A stretch of DNA of 64,000 nucleotides from an uncultured Christensenella sp. (lineage in GTDB: Bacteria > Bacillota > Clostridia > Christensenellales > UBA3700). Made by a program: the position numbers and the translations under genes. The stretch lies in contig CASDWJ010000005.1 of the NCBI GenBank assembly GCA_949284695.1, forward strand, positions 90,093 to 154,092, given 5' to 3'. Below the pieces are notes generated by a model. It had not been told where the DNA came from. It ran no database searches and worked only from the letters and a program-made list of their open reading frames with translations. Positions 9,901 to 18,580 of this stretch are shown in pieces (positions within the stretch are counted from its first letter, which is position 1; each line of letters begins with the position of its first letter).

Positions 9901-9936
9901 CAAACAGAGAACGCAGACGGATCCGCAAAACAATGA
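6907..9936 (+). CDS. Large membrane-anchored surface protein with M60-like N-terminal region
   Basis: Exported 1009-residue protein of unknown function. A signal peptide with lipobox-like LVFVSC is followed by a stretch (~70-400) that resembles the N-terminal and core parts of M60/enhancin-like glycopeptidases (GVYVVKGEKITVTLP, SVSGGVNASYYRLG), but I find no HExxH zinc motif. A discoidin/F5-8C-like domain follows at ~705-820 (TDGNDDTAF and EFIVIKTSLTDVAYTVEYS), then a second carbohydrate-binding-like beta domain at ~825-950. A C-terminal membrane helix lies near residues 957-980 (LWYFAIIPAALIVIFAI) with a basic cytoplasmic tail. Monocistronic. The M60 resemblance is tentative; surface location is well supported. 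Confidence 0.72.
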   Translation: MKKAVVTILLILACALVFVSCDTKDDVTYYQENVVGKYGDGISLTGIVVPETAPSEYADLPRVEKSVYFDTRLEGWHFSGVYVVKGEKITVTLPKEKADGSVTATVGRYSPSSFEISLTEQTTTFVSTVSGLLDFDLGECYGDSFWQLSVSGGVNASYYRLGLDRVADWQNSVDYAVVDGTNIRIYLPAEYLDASSDVENAATWWRSLCEYMDRYTVGVFGEDKLSPTDVFVTGQVSQPAYDVDKDVLFVPVSYADKLLDHDALVSGGAWAVMLALAKGKAEYAGVDDAALSEVAQIAAAGAFVTLTDGILSADSSNEYWINNAYDCLAMSIGGGLESYGDLAAYVNLIHSFGEEKVVKTAVDYASATDNGVIPLSQYFCNAFAEYGVDLSDYFNTVFGLGTESAQSGLQKYVPLQSRYANGCVATADKTGVTVNSGERTEFDFATEYVTTATNATLVRVMLGDSEWKAGADGIYSFRPEDTEKTKDFTLVFDVDGQSVELKGRFTCNIEVSVFTRYENVPWRDMKTAVKEYAENGAGYLVEEKAQSKAEIPQNEIVDDGVYTFSVNRGAIQVDETATYVIYVRSKGVIRVDFGVPEYMFTMFENPITVNEYTDELCYEIELQKGVSYYYDMYVLATKGNAYGCLGISKKGGEISDIDQDHLIYLTFDKDEVSDYQAPAIVPESFGVRKEGMRYYEESGAALKEYPQAESGSYPAAATDGNDDTAFVSKAAAKQVYLFEYEEAVETEFIVIKTSLTDVAYTVEYSTDGETFIRCDAGSVYRNISALFPKAVTVKSVRLTLSSDNEFAGVIKDIYCGRYSNEATIVPSNSSRVLYQGKWQYKTGGISVNGWILESYGDDAAIEFNFYGTGISVYCAKGDVYGSMQILVDGKQYGSVELNNATTLYDCNVFSVEFRSAGKHTIRIVPSSNDDIINLDYFAVMYAEQQEAAPETGNLWYFAIIPAALIVIFAICAVLDIADRRNKKRKKELKAASYASDGAQTENADGSAKQ

Positions 9937-9980
9937 CAGAGAACGCAGAAGACCCGGCAAAATAATGTTTTATCCGATAT

Positions 9981-10010
9981 ATCCTCCGCAGTGCGGGGGA
10001 TTATTTTTTT
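9981..10010 (+). terminator. Terminator after the 6907 gene
   Basis: Nine-pair stem ATCCTCCGC / GCGGGGGAT with an AGT loop (one G-T pair), followed by TTATTTTTTT. Confidence 0.88.
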
Positions 10011-10099
10011 CTTGCGGGCAGAATTATTCGCGCGTTAAAAGCGCGCACGCGCACGTATAGTATAATTTTGGTAAAATTTCAAAAGTTGTCATCAAAGTG

Positions 10100-10127
10100 T
10101 TGACTTTTGCATATAATGGGGTATAAT
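10100..10127 (+). promoter_or_regulatory. Promoter of the hrcA heat-shock operon
   Basis: TTGACT (10100-10105) and TATAAT (10122-10127) with a 16-bp spacer. A second TATAAT at 10112 is too close to this -35. The -10 ends just before the CIRCE operator. Confidence 0.8.
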
Positions 10128-10132
10128 TAGAT

Positions 10133-10159
10133 TTAGCAGTCAAGGGGTGCGATTGCTAA
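10133..10159 (+). promoter_or_regulatory. CIRCE operator (HrcA binding site)
   Basis: Arms TTAGCAGTC and GATTGCTAA separated by 9 bp match the CIRCE consensus (TTAGCACTC-N9-GAGTGCTAA) apart from the innermost positions. It lies immediately downstream of the -10, where bound HrcA would block initiation. This supports HrcA autoregulation of the whole operon. Confidence 0.92.
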
Positions 10160-10203
10160 CAGTTGCGCAAACCGATTGCCAAATACGCGGCAGGGAGGGA
10201 AGT

Positions 10204-11214
10204 ATGGACGACAGGTTGTCAGAACGCAAGAGAAGAGTGCTTCAGGCGCTCGTCGACAGCTATATCGGCGATCCTCAGCCTATTTCGTCGTCTGCGATAC
10301 AGGCGAAATACATGCCCGAAGTTTCCTCCGCAACTATAAGAAGCGAGCTTGCCACTCTCGAAGAACTTGGCTATCTCGTTCAGCCTCACGTCAGCAGCGG
10401 CAGAGTGCCGTCCGCAAAGGCGTACAGGTTTTATGTGGACAGCATGCTCGACGGCGGTTTCGGCGGCGTAGAGGTGCTGAGAAGCAGGTTTGAAAAGAAC
10501 TTCAGTTCTGTCGAAGAACTCGTCAGGGCGACTGCCAAGGTCGTCAGCGACGCGACCAATTACACTTCGCTGATGGTTTTCACGGGAAGTGAAAAGGTGG
10601 TTGTCAAAGAGGTCAGGCTGGTAGATCTTCTCGACGGCAACGCGCTCGTCGTGATAATCACCGACAGCGGAGTGCTCAAGGATAAGATGGTAGCCGTGCC
10701 CGAGAACGCGGACGGCGGATACCTCGACATCGCGGGCAAACTGCTCAACGCGACGTTCGCAGGCAAGAACCTTGCAGAGATACAGCATTACGAGGAGCCT
10801 ATGGAACAGAACTTCGAGGCATACAGGGCGCTGTTCCGGCAGGTCGTCGAAATGGTGAAAGAATACAGGACGGCGCACGACTCGCAGCTCTACCTCGAGG
10901 GAGAGGACAAGATCTTCGAATATCCCGAGGCGAGAGACGTGGACAATCTGAGGAGCTTCGTGTCGATAATTTCCAAGAAGGAGAGGCTGCACGATCTCGT
11001 TACCGGCGACGGCAGCGTTGAATTCGAGGTCAAGATCGGCGACGAAGAATCTGAAGATCTGAAAAATATGGCGCTCGTCACCGCGAAATACACGGTTGAC
11101 GGCAAAGAGGTCGGACACGTAGGCGTGATAGGACCTCAGAGAATGGATTACAGAAAAGTTATGACTGTGCTTCGCAGACTTGGCGACGCACTCAACAACG
11201 GCGGAGACGAATAA
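10204..11214 (+). CDS. hrcA: Heat-inducible transcription repressor HrcA
   Basis: Repressor of class I heat-shock genes that binds CIRCE and depends on GroEL for activity. 336 residues: N-terminal winged helix (~1-75, LSERKRRVLQALVDSYI, SSATIRSELATLEELGYL, HVSSGRVPSAKAYRFYVD) followed by the GAF-like and dimerisation domain. The start at 10204 has GGGAGGG upstream and gives the usual N-terminus; the in-frame ATG at 10147 overlaps the CIRCE site and is rejected. First gene of hrcA-grpE-dnaK-dnaJ. Confidence 0.96.
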   Translation: MDDRLSERKRRVLQALVDSYIGDPQPISSSAIQAKYMPEVSSATIRSELATLEELGYLVQPHVSSGRVPSAKAYRFYVDSMLDGGFGGVEVLRSRFEKNFSSVEELVRATAKVVSDATNYTSLMVFTGSEKVVVKEVRLVDLLDGNALVVIITDSGVLKDKMVAVPENADGGYLDIAGKLLNATFAGKNLAEIQHYEEPMEQNFEAYRALFRQVVEMVKEYRTAHDSQLYLEGEDKIFEYPEARDVDNLRSFVSIISKKERLHDLVTGDGSVEFEVKIGDEESEDLKNMALVTAKYTVDGKEVGHVGVIGPQRMDYRKVMTVLRRLGDALNNGGDE

Positions 11215-11215
11215 T

Positions 11216-11758
11216 ATGGCAGAAAAGAAAAAGAAAAACCAGAAACAGGACAGTACCGAGGAAATAAAAGAGGAGGCGGCAGAAGTCGTCAAAGAAGCTC
11301 TGTCCGACGAACCCGCAGAAAAGGCGGAAGCAGAGGACAAGACGTCGGACGCGGCGCAGGAACTTTTCGCGCAGTATGTCAGGCTTCAGGCTGATTTCGA
11401 CAACTTCAAAAAGCGCAACCGCGAGACGGCTCGCGTGATGTACGAGGCGGGAGTCGCCGACGTGATAGAAGGCATACTTCCCACGCTCGACAACCTCGAA
11501 ATGGCGATACTGTCGCAGAAAGACGAGTCTTTCAAGCAGGGACTCGAACTCGTGAAAAAGGCTTTCCTCGACGCGCTTGCAAAATTCTCGGTAGAGGAGA
11601 TCGACGCGCTGGGCAAAGAATTCGACCCCAACGTGCACGAAGCAGTTATGAACAGAGACGACCCCGACAATGCGGGAAAAGTCGTCGAAGTGCTCAAAAA
11701 AGGTTATATCCGCAACGGCAAGGTGCTCCGTCACCCGCTCGTAGTTGTGGGACAATAA
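11216..11758 (+). CDS. grpE: Nucleotide exchange factor GrpE
   Basis: Releases ADP from DnaK. 180 residues: an acidic/lysine-rich disordered N-terminus (~1-55), a long coiled coil ([18 protein letters not shown]), then the C-terminal beta domain ([33 protein letters not shown]). It starts one base after the hrcA stop. Confidence 0.95.
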   Translation: MAEKKKKNQKQDSTEEIKEEAAEVVKEALSDEPAEKAEAEDKTSDAAQELFAQYVRLQADFDNFKKRNRETARVMYEAGVADVIEGILPTLDNLEMAILSQKDESFKQGLELVKKAFLDALAKFSVEEIDALGKEFDPNVHEAVMNRDDPDNAGKVVEVLKKGYIRNGKVLRHPLVVVGQ

Positions 11759-11789
11759 TATAAAAAACGATCAAAAGGAGTATATTGTT

Positions 11790-13652
11790 ATGGCAAAAAT
11801 AATCGGCATCGACCTCGGCACCACCAACTCGTGCGTAGCCGTAATGGAAGGCGGCGAAGCCACCGTTATCGCCAACAAGGAAGGCGCAAGGACGACTCCG
11901 TCCGTAGTCGGTTTCGCCAAGAACGGCGAGAGACTCGTAGGTCAGGTTGCAAAGAGACAGGCGGTCGCCAACGCAAACCGCACCGTCAGTTCTATAAAAA
12001 GACACATGGGCAGCGATTACAAGGTCAGGATCGACGACAAGAGTTATTCTCCGCAGGAGATCAGCGCAATGATCCTCACCAAGCTGAAGAACGACGCAGA
12101 GTCCTACCTCGGCGAAAAGGTAACGCAGGCGGTCATCACCGTCCCCGCATACTTCACCGACAGCCAGAGACAGGCTACCAAGGACGCAGGCAAGATCGCG
12201 GGTCTCGAAGTGCTTCGTATAATCAACGAGCCCACCGCGGCGGCGCTCGCTTACGGCCTCGACAAGGGCGACAACAAGGGTCAGAAAGTGCTGATCTACG
12301 ACCTCGGCGGCGGCACGTTCGACGTTTCGATCCTCGAGATAGAGGACGGCGTCTTTGAAGTTCTCGCGACCAACGGCGACACTATGCTCGGCGGCGACGA
12401 CTTCGACAAGCGCATAATGGATTATATCCTCGACGAGTTTGAGAAGAAAGAGGGCATCAGGATCTCCGACGCTCCCACGCTCCAGAGAATTAAAGAGGCG
12501 GCTGAAAAGGCAAAGATAGAGCTTTCGGGCGTTACCAGCACCAACATCAACCTGCCGTTCATCGCGATGAGTGCGGACGGTCCCAAACACATCGACATGG
12601 ATCTTTCGAGAGCCAAGTTCGACGCTCTGACAAGCGATCTCGTCACGAGGACTATCACCCCGATGAAGAAGGCAATGGCTGACGCGGGTCTCACCAATGC
12701 GGACATCGCCAAAGTCATACTCGTCGGCGGCTCTACCAGGATCCCCGCTGTCATCGAGGCGGTCAAGAACATCACAGGCAAAGAGCCGTTCAAGGGCATC
12801 AACCCCGACGAATGCGTAGCTCTCGGCGCGGCAATTCAGGGCGGCGTGCTCGGCGGCGAAGTCAAAGACGTCCTGCTTCTCGACGTGACCCCGCTTTCTC
12901 TCGGTATCGAGACGATGGGCGGCGTGTTCACCAAACTCATCGAGAGAAACACGACCATTCCTACGTCCAAATCGCAGGTGTTCTCCACGGCGGCTGACAA
13001 TCAGCCCGCGGTCGACATCAGAGTGCTTCAGGGCGAGAGGCCCATGGCGAGCGACAACAAAGAGCTCGGACGCTTCCAGCTCGACGGCATTCCTCCGGCA
13101 CCGAGAGGCGTACCGCAGATCGAAGTCACCTTCGATATCGACGCCAACGGCATAGTCAACGTCAAAGCGGTAGACAAGGGCACGGGCAAAACTCAGAGCG
13201 TTACGATCACATCCTCGACCAACCTGTCCGACGACGACATCGACAGAGCGGTCAAAGAGGCTGAAAAGTACGCAGAGGAAGACAAGAAGCGCAAAGAACT
13301 CGTCGACGCGAAGAACGACGCGGATCAGATGATATTCGCGACCGAAAAGGCTCTGAAGGAGAACGGCGACAAGCTGACCGAGGAGGACAAGACGACTTTG
13401 AAAGAGGCTTGCGAGCACGCCAAGAAAGAGCTCGAGACCGCTGACACCGCAGAAAAGGCGAGAGCGATCATCGAAGAACTCAGCAATAAGAACACGCCGA
13501 TATTTACCAAGCTGTATCAGGCGGCACAGGCAGAAGCGCAGGTTAAGGCGCAGTCCGGTACCGACGGTAGCGGCGCGGCAGGCGGCGCGGCGGGCGGCGG
13601 CGACGATATCATCATCGACAACGACAATCCCGACGACGGCGGCAACAACTGA
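11790..13652 (+). CDS. dnaK: Chaperone DnaK (Hsp70)
   Basis: ATP-dependent folding chaperone, 620 residues. Actin-like ATPase domain ([50 protein letters not shown]), linker [13 protein letters not shown], substrate-binding beta domain and helical lid. It ends in a Gly/Ala-rich tail with an acidic C-terminus ([14 protein letters not shown]). The start at 11790 has AAAGGAG 9 nt upstream. Confidence 0.98.
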   Translation: MAKIIGIDLGTTNSCVAVMEGGEATVIANKEGARTTPSVVGFAKNGERLVGQVAKRQAVANANRTVSSIKRHMGSDYKVRIDDKSYSPQEISAMILTKLKNDAESYLGEKVTQAVITVPAYFTDSQRQATKDAGKIAGLEVLRIINEPTAAALAYGLDKGDNKGQKVLIYDLGGGTFDVSILEIEDGVFEVLATNGDTMLGGDDFDKRIMDYILDEFEKKEGIRISDAPTLQRIKEAAEKAKIELSGVTSTNINLPFIAMSADGPKHIDMDLSRAKFDALTSDLVTRTITPMKKAMADAGLTNADIAKVILVGGSTRIPAVIEAVKNITGKEPFKGINPDECVALGAAIQGGVLGGEVKDVLLLDVTPLSLGIETMGGVFTKLIERNTTIPTSKSQVFSTAADNQPAVDIRVLQGERPMASDNKELGRFQLDGIPPAPRGVPQIEVTFDIDANGIVNVKAVDKGTGKTQSVTITSSTNLSDDDIDRAVKEAEKYAEEDKKRKELVDAKNDADQMIFATEKALKENGDKLTEEDKTTLKEACEHAKKELETADTAEKARAIIEELSNKNTPIFTKLYQAAQAEAQVKAQSGTDGSGAAGGAAGGGDDIIIDNDNPDDGGNN

Positions 13653-13669
13653 AGTAATTTCGTCTGACG

Positions 13670-13687
13670 GGGCGGAGAGATCCGCCC
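13670..13687 (+). other. Intergenic hairpin between dnaK and dnaJ
   Basis: GGGCGGA and TCCGCCC pair perfectly across GAGA. No T tract follows, so this is more likely an mRNA stability or processing element that sets dnaK above dnaJ than a terminator (inference). Confidence 0.6.
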
Positions 13688-13718
13688 TTAAGACTGTCTT
13701 TGAGACGGAATAAGGAAT

Positions 13719-14855
13719 ATGGCAAAAAATTATTACGAGATCCTCGGCGTTGACAAGAACGCGGACGAAGAGACGATCAAAAAGGCGTACCGCAAACTCG
13801 CGATGAAGTATCACCCCGACAGATACTCTACGGCGAGCGAAGCGGAGAAAAAGCAGGCCGAGGAGAAATTCAAAGAGATAAACGAGGCGCACGACGTGCT
13901 CTCGGACCCGCAAAAGCGCAGTAACTACGACACCTACGGCAATCCCGACGGACCTCAGTTCGGCGGCGGAGCGGGCGGCGCAGGCGGCGGCTTCGGCGGT
14001 TTCGGCGAGGGCTTCGGCGGCTTCTCGGATATATTCAGCGAACTGTTCGGCTTCGGCGGCGGCAGGAGCGCAAACCCCAACGCGCCCAAGAACGGCGAGG
14101 ACATACAGGTCAGGCTCAATCTGACGTTCGAGGAAGCGTATTTCGGCGTGACCAAGCAGATACGCGTTATGCGCGACGAAGAATGTCCCGACTGTCACGG
14201 CACGGGCGCAAAAGACGCGTCGTCCGTCACCGTATGCCCGTACTGCAAGGGTACGGGTTATATCAGACGCGCTCAAAGCACTCCGTTCGGGCAGAGGGTC
14301 GTGCAATCGGTATGCCCGCATTGCGGCGGCAAAGGCAAGGTCATTGCGGACAAGTGCAAGACCTGCAAGGGCAACGGCTATCTGCGCAAAGAGGGCGTAG
14401 TCTCCGTAAAGATACCCGCGGGCGTGGATACGGGCATGAACGTCATCGTGCGCAACGAGGGCAACTGCGGTCGCAACGGAGGCAGAAAGGGAAGCCTCGT
14501 GCTCGTGATATACGTGCAGGAGCACCCTCGCTTCAAGCGTATGGGCAGCGATCTCTATATGGAAATGCCCGTCAGCTTCTACAACGCGGCGGTCGGTTGC
14601 AAGGTCGAGATAGACACTCCCAAGGGCAAGACCGTGTGCGGTATCCCGGAAGCGACTCAGTCGGGCACCAAGATCCGCATCAAGGGCTACGGCATGAAAA
14701 AGAGCCAGCGTGAGGAGTACGGCGACCTGTACATCACGATCAAAGTCGAGACCCCGAGAGGACTCAGCCGCAAACAGCAGCAAGCGCTTCTCGAGTTCGA
14801 GAATTCGCTTTCGGAAACGCAGTATCCGCAGATACGCAGATTCAAAAAAAACTGA
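13719..14855 (+). CDS. dnaJ: Chaperone DnaJ (Hsp40)
   Basis: Co-chaperone that delivers substrates to DnaK and stimulates its ATPase. 378 residues: J domain with HPD (KYHPDRY), Gly/Phe-rich region (~75-115), zinc region with four CxxCxGxG-type repeats ([32 protein letters not shown]) and the C-terminal peptide-binding domains. Last gene of the CIRCE operon, followed by a terminator. Confidence 0.97.
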   Translation: MAKNYYEILGVDKNADEETIKKAYRKLAMKYHPDRYSTASEAEKKQAEEKFKEINEAHDVLSDPQKRSNYDTYGNPDGPQFGGGAGGAGGGFGGFGEGFGGFSDIFSELFGFGGGRSANPNAPKNGEDIQVRLNLTFEEAYFGVTKQIRVMRDEECPDCHGTGAKDASSVTVCPYCKGTGYIRRAQSTPFGQRVVQSVCPHCGGKGKVIADKCKTCKGNGYLRKEGVVSVKIPAGVDTGMNVIVRNEGNCGRNGGRKGSLVLVIYVQEHPRFKRMGSDLYMEMPVSFYNAAVGCKVEIDTPKGKTVCGIPEATQSGTKIRIKGYGMKKSQREEYGDLYITIKVETPRGLSRKQQQALLEFENSLSETQYPQIRRFKKN

Positions 14856-14869
14856 TAAATCAGATTGCA

Positions 14870-14895
14870 GCCGCTCCGCAAGGGGCGGCTTTTTT
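14870..14895 (+). terminator. Terminator of the hrcA-dnaJ operon
   Basis: GCCGCTCC pairs with GGGGCGGC (one T-G pair) across GCAA, followed by six T residues. Confidence 0.9.
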
Positions 14896-14958
14896 ATGCA
14901 AAGGCTTGTTTTTGCTTTGTTGTCGGGAGAGCGATAACCGCGCGCATCGTCAAAACTA

Positions 14959-14987
14959 TTGCATTACGCGCGCGCATTGTTTATAAT
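14959..14987 (+). promoter_or_regulatory. Promoter giving a leaderless prmA mRNA
   Basis: TTGCAT (14959-14964), 17-bp spacer, TATAAT (14982-14987). Six bases (ATAGCT) separate the -10 from the prmA ATG, and there is no Shine-Dalgarno. Confidence 0.8.
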
Positions 14988-14993
14988 ATAGCT

Positions 14994-15926
14994 ATGAAAT
15001 ACAAAGAGATTACGGTCAATACGACCACCGAAGCAAGCGAACTCGTTGCCGACATACTTTACAGCGCAGGAAGCGGCGGCGTCAGCATTTTTGACAAAGA
15101 GGACTTCATCGACCTGATGAAAAGCGACGTGATCTGGGATTACGTCGACGAATCCGTACTCGAGAAAAACGAGGTCGTCAAGGTCAAAGGCTATTTTGGG
15201 GAGGACGGCTTCGACGCGGTCAGAAAGGGCGTGGAAGAAGAACTCGCTCTGCTGCGCGAGAGGAGCGTTTTCCCGCTCGGCTCGCTCGAGATCTCGGTCG
15301 CGGACGTAGACGAGGAGGACTGGTCCAACGTCTGGCGCAAATATTACAAGCCGATACCTTGCGGCAGGGTCGTAATCGTTCCCGACTGGCTGACTTACGA
15401 GCCGACGGAAGATCAGAGGATAGTGCGCCTCGACCCCGGCATGGCGTTCGGCACCGGAGAGCACGAAAGCACCCGTATATGCCTTACCCTTCTTCAGAAA
15501 GAGGACGTGAAAGGAGCGCGCGTCGCCGATATAGGCACGGGCAGCGGCATACTCGCGATCGCGGCGGCAAAGCTGGACGCGAAAGAAGTTGACGCATACG
15601 ATATAGACGCGACTGCTGTAAAAGTCGCGGAAAAGAACTGCGCGCATAACGGAGTGGACGGCGTAGTCAAAACAGAGTGCGGCAATCTGCTCGACAAGTG
15701 CAGCGGCAGTTACGACATTCTGCTTGCCAACATCACCGCGGATATATTGTCGGGCATGGCTCCCGATATAGGCAAGTTCGTCAGGAAGGGCGGCGTGATA
15801 ATAATTTCGGGCATACTTCTGCCGTACGAGCAAAAGGTTGTCGACGCGTTTGCCGCGGCGGGTCTTACCGTAAAAGACAGGCTCGGACAAGGCGAGTGGT
15901 GCGGCTTCGCCTATACGAGGAACTGA
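14994..15926 (+). CDS. prmA: Ribosomal protein L11 methyltransferase PrmA
   Basis: SAM-dependent methylation of L11. 310 residues: N-terminal L11-recognition domain beginning MKYKEITVNTTTEASELV, the family motif GMAFGTGEHESTR, SAM-binding DIGTGSGILAIAAAKL and catalytic-region LLANITADIL. The start at 14994 matches the family N-terminus. Upstream codons in frame belong to the promoter and previous terminator. Its stop overlaps rsmE (TGATG). Confidence 0.95.
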   Translation: MKYKEITVNTTTEASELVADILYSAGSGGVSIFDKEDFIDLMKSDVIWDYVDESVLEKNEVVKVKGYFGEDGFDAVRKGVEEELALLRERSVFPLGSLEISVADVDEEDWSNVWRKYYKPIPCGRVVIVPDWLTYEPTEDQRIVRLDPGMAFGTGEHESTRICLTLLQKEDVKGARVADIGTGSGILAIAAAKLDAKEVDAYDIDATAVKVAEKNCAHNGVDGVVKTECGNLLDKCSGSYDILLANITADILSGMAPDIGKFVRKGGVIIISGILLPYEQKVVDAFAAAGLTVKDRLGQGEWCGFAYTRN

Positions 15927-16651
15927 TGGAGATAAGAAGATTTTTCGCGTCTCCCGATGACGTTGCGGGAGACAAAATATATATTTCGGGCGACGAATAC
16001 GCTCACCTGAAAGTGCTCAGACAAAAGGTCGGGTACAAAGTCGTCGTATGCACGGGAGACGGCAAGGATTACGAGGGCACGATCGAGGAGATAAGCCGCG
16101 ACCGCGCCGTGGTACGCATAGACACGGTATCGGCAAACGCCAACGACCCCGCGTTCGATATCACTCTTTTTCAGGCGCTTCCCAAGGGCGACAAGATGAG
16201 TTTTATCGTGCAGAAGTGCACAGAGCTCGGCGCGCGCAGGATAGTGCCGTTTTTGTCCGCTTATACCGAGGAGACCAGGTACAACCGCGAGCGTATGCAG
16301 AGAGTCGCAAAAGAGGCTTGCAAGCAATGCGGGCGCTCGCTCGTCTGCGACGCGGGAGAACTCACCGACTTTGACGGCGTGATATCGTCGCTTCGGGACT
16401 ACGACTTAGTGATAATGCCTTACGAAAACGCGACCTGCGGCAGGACGGGCGACGTAAAAGGGTTGAAAACGGCAAAGAAGATAGCCGTGATCATAGGAAG
16501 CGAAGGCGGTTTTGCGCAGGAAGAAGTGCAGAGAGCGAAAGACGCGGGCGCTCAGATTGTCTCGCTCGGCAGGAGGATTTTGCGTTGCGAGACGGCGGGG
16601 CTTGTGACGATCGCGCTGATCGCGTACGAGAGAGGAGAACTCGGCGTATGA
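15926..16651 (+). CDS. rsmE: 16S rRNA m3U1498 methyltransferase RsmE
   Basis: SPOUT-fold methyltransferase, 241 residues. N-terminal PUA-like part (RRFFASPDDV, DEYAHLKVLRQKVGYKVVVCTGDG) and C-terminal knot with IGSEGGFAQEEV and LGRRILRCETAGLVTIALI. The start overlaps the prmA stop by one base and its stop overlaps mtaB as ATGA. Confidence 0.95.
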   Translation: MEIRRFFASPDDVAGDKIYISGDEYAHLKVLRQKVGYKVVVCTGDGKDYEGTIEEISRDRAVVRIDTVSANANDPAFDITLFQALPKGDKMSFIVQKCTELGARRIVPFLSAYTEETRYNRERMQRVAKEACKQCGRSLVCDAGELTDFDGVISSLRDYDLVIMPYENATCGRTGDVKGLKTAKKIAVIIGSEGGFAQEEVQRAKDAGAQIVSLGRRILRCETAGLVTIALIAYERGELGV

Positions 16652-17901
16652 AGATAGTCGTTTTCAACCTCGGGTGCAAAGTCAACAAATACGAGAGCGA
16701 CAGCATAGCGCGCGCTTTGAGAGAAAGAGGGCACGACGTGGTCTGCGAACTCGAAAAAGCCGACGCGTATATACTCAACACCTGCGCCGTGACCAACGAG
16801 GCGGAGAGAAAGTCTCGCCAATGCGTGACCCGCTGTCTGAAGCTCAATCCCTCCGCAAAGGTGATAGTCGTCGGGTGCGCCTCTCAGGCGGACGGCGCGC
16901 AGTTCGAAAGGAAAAAGGGCGTGACCTTTATTTCGGGCGTTGCGGGCAAGAGGAACGTCGTCGACGAGCTTGAAAAGGCAGGAGTGTTTATAGAGCCGCT
17001 CCCGACCGTTTACGAAGAAATGGAGACGCCGTCGGTAGAGCGCACGCGCGCATACGTAAAGGTGCAGGACGGTTGCGACAACTTCTGTTCGTATTGTCTG
17101 ATACCTTATCTGCGCGGCAGGAGCAGGTCGAGAAATATAGGCAACGCCGTGGCGGAGTGCGAAAGGCTTGCCGAGGATACCCGCGAGATCGTGCTGACGG
17201 GCATAGATCTGTCGTCTTACGGCAAGAATACGGGAGATACGCTGACGGGGCTGATAGACAGGCTTGCGGACGTGGATTGCCGCATCAGGCTCGGCTCTCT
17301 CGAGCAGGGGGTCATAGACAGGAGATTTCTCGACGCTACGAAAAGGCTGAAGAAGTTCTGCCCGCAGTTCCACCTCTCGCTTCAGAGCGGCGCGGACGCG
17401 GTGCTGAAAAAGATGAACCGCCATTACACTACCGACGAATACTTCGCCAAAGTGCAACTGATAAGAGAATATTATCCCGACGCAAACGTGACCACGGACC
17501 TGATCTGCGGCTTCCCGACCGAGACTGACGCGGACTTTGAGGAGACCAAGGAGTTTATCAGAAAGGTAGGTTTCGGGCAGGTGCACGTGTTCGGTTACTC
17601 GGCGAGAAAGGGCACGGTCGCGGCAAAGTACAGGCTTCTGCCGCCCGAGGTCGTGGCAGAGAGGTGCGAGCAAGCTCAGCGCATAGCGACAGAACTTCAC
17701 GCAAAGTATCTCTCGTCGCTGATCGGAAAGAGGATAGAGGTGCTGTTCGAGGAAGAACAGGACGGCTACGTCGCGGGGTACGGCAGAGAATACGTCAGAG
17801 CGTACGCGCGCGGAGTTAAAACTGAAGAAATCGCAGAGGGCGTCGTCAGAGAACTTTTCCGCGACGGCGTACTCGTCGAAATATCGGAGGAAAAACTATG
17901 A
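16648..17901 (+). CDS. mtaB: tRNA t6A37 methylthiotransferase MtaB
   Basis: Converts t6A to ms2t6A at position 37 of ANN-decoding tRNAs. 417 residues: N-terminal UPF0004 domain whose cluster cysteines lie in NLGCKVNKYES, NTCAVTNEAERKSRQ and VVGCASQ; radical-SAM domain with Cys143, Cys147 and Cys150 (CDNFCSYC); C-terminal TRAM-like region. Among methylthiotransferases the GCKVNKYES start favours MtaB over MiaB or RimO. Translationally coupled on both sides by ATGA. Confidence 0.93.
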   Translation: MKIVVFNLGCKVNKYESDSIARALRERGHDVVCELEKADAYILNTCAVTNEAERKSRQCVTRCLKLNPSAKVIVVGCASQADGAQFERKKGVTFISGVAGKRNVVDELEKAGVFIEPLPTVYEEMETPSVERTRAYVKVQDGCDNFCSYCLIPYLRGRSRSRNIGNAVAECERLAEDTREIVLTGIDLSSYGKNTGDTLTGLIDRLADVDCRIRLGSLEQGVIDRRFLDATKRLKKFCPQFHLSLQSGADAVLKKMNRHYTTDEYFAKVQLIREYYPDANVTTDLICGFPTETDADFEETKEFIRKVGFGQVHVFGYSARKGTVAAKYRLLPPEVVAERCEQAQRIATELHAKYLSSLIGKRIEVLFEEEQDGYVAGYGREYVRAYARGVKTEEIAEGVVRELFRDGVLVEISEEKL

Positions 17902-18299
17902 ACGACTGCATATTCTGCAAAATAATCAAAGGCGAGATACCTTCTTACAAGATCTACGAGGACGATATGACATATGCGTTCCTCGACATCGCGGGCGACC
18001 TCGAGGGACACACTCTCGTGATACCCAAGGCGCATTGCACCAACGTGCTCGACTGCGACAAGGACTACCTCGCCGCGACGATCGCAACGGTACAGAAGAT
18101 AGCGAAACACTATGTGGACGACTGCGGCTACGACGGCGTAAACTTGATGAACGCGAGCGGCAAAGCGGCGCAACAGAGTGTTTTCCACCTGCATTTCCAC
18201 ATTTTCCCGAGGAAAAACGGCGACGGCGTCGATCTGTTCCCGCTCAAGGAAAAGAAGGAGATCGACATGGCGGCGGTCGCGAAAAAACTCGCGTTCTGA
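17898..18299 (+). CDS. HIT family nucleotide-binding hydrolase
   Basis: Histidine-triad hydrolase of the Hint branch, acting on purine phosphoramidates or dinucleotides in related proteins. 133 residues with CIFCKIIKGEIPSYKIYEDD at the N-terminus and the catalytic triad FHLHFHIFPR near the C-terminus. It starts 9 nt after GGAGG, overlapping the mtaB stop. A short tandem repeat crosses its stop codon. Some HIT genes sit next to rpsU, as here. Confidence 0.92.
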   Translation: MNDCIFCKIIKGEIPSYKIYEDDMTYAFLDIAGDLEGHTLVIPKAHCTNVLDCDKDYLAATIATVQKIAKHYVDDCGYDGVNLMNASGKAAQQSVFHLHFHIFPRKNGDGVDLFPLKEKKEIDMAAVAKKLAF

Positions 18300-18326
18300 C
18301 AGCTCGCGCTCTGACAACTCGCGCCC
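18288..18326 (+). repeat. 15-bp tandem repeat spanning the HIT stop codon
   Basis: Units CTCGCGTTCTGACAG, CTCGCGCTCTGACAA and the partial CTCGCGCCC lie head to tail; the first two carry the TGA. The remaining 180 bases to the rpsU promoter hold nothing else I can support. Confidence 0.65.
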
Positions 18327-18507
18327 GCAACGGGAATTGCAGGGAGCATTGGCAGGCAAAGACGGGCAATGCGGGCGGGACAAACCGCAGAGGACTGCAG
18401 AAGCCCCGATCGGTTGGCAGGATCAATGCGAAAACGCCGCAAACAATACGTTCTTACCGTTCGGGGAGAATATCGCCCGAAAAAGCGAAAAACCGCGCGA
18501 AAATCTG

Positions 18508-18537
18508 TTGACAAACCGCGCGCAGGTTAATTATAAT
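18508..18537 (+). promoter_or_regulatory. Promoter of rpsU
   Basis: Perfect TTGACA (18508-18513) and TATAAT (18532-18537) with an 18-bp spacer; predicted leader of about 38 nt with a strong ribosome site. Confidence 0.85.
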
Positions 18538-18580
18538 ATTAAAGCAAACAAAGTCCCGCCAAGGGGAAGGAGGCGAAAAT

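Noticed and set aside
10112-10117. Additional TATAAT between the -35 and -10 of hrcA
   Set aside because: Spacing of 6 bp from the TTGACT is impossible; the TATAAT at 10122 fits.
11694-14783. Very long minus-strand frame opposite dnaK-dnaJ
   Set aside because: Shadow of GC-rich codon usage in dnaK and dnaJ; no conserved domain or ribosome site.
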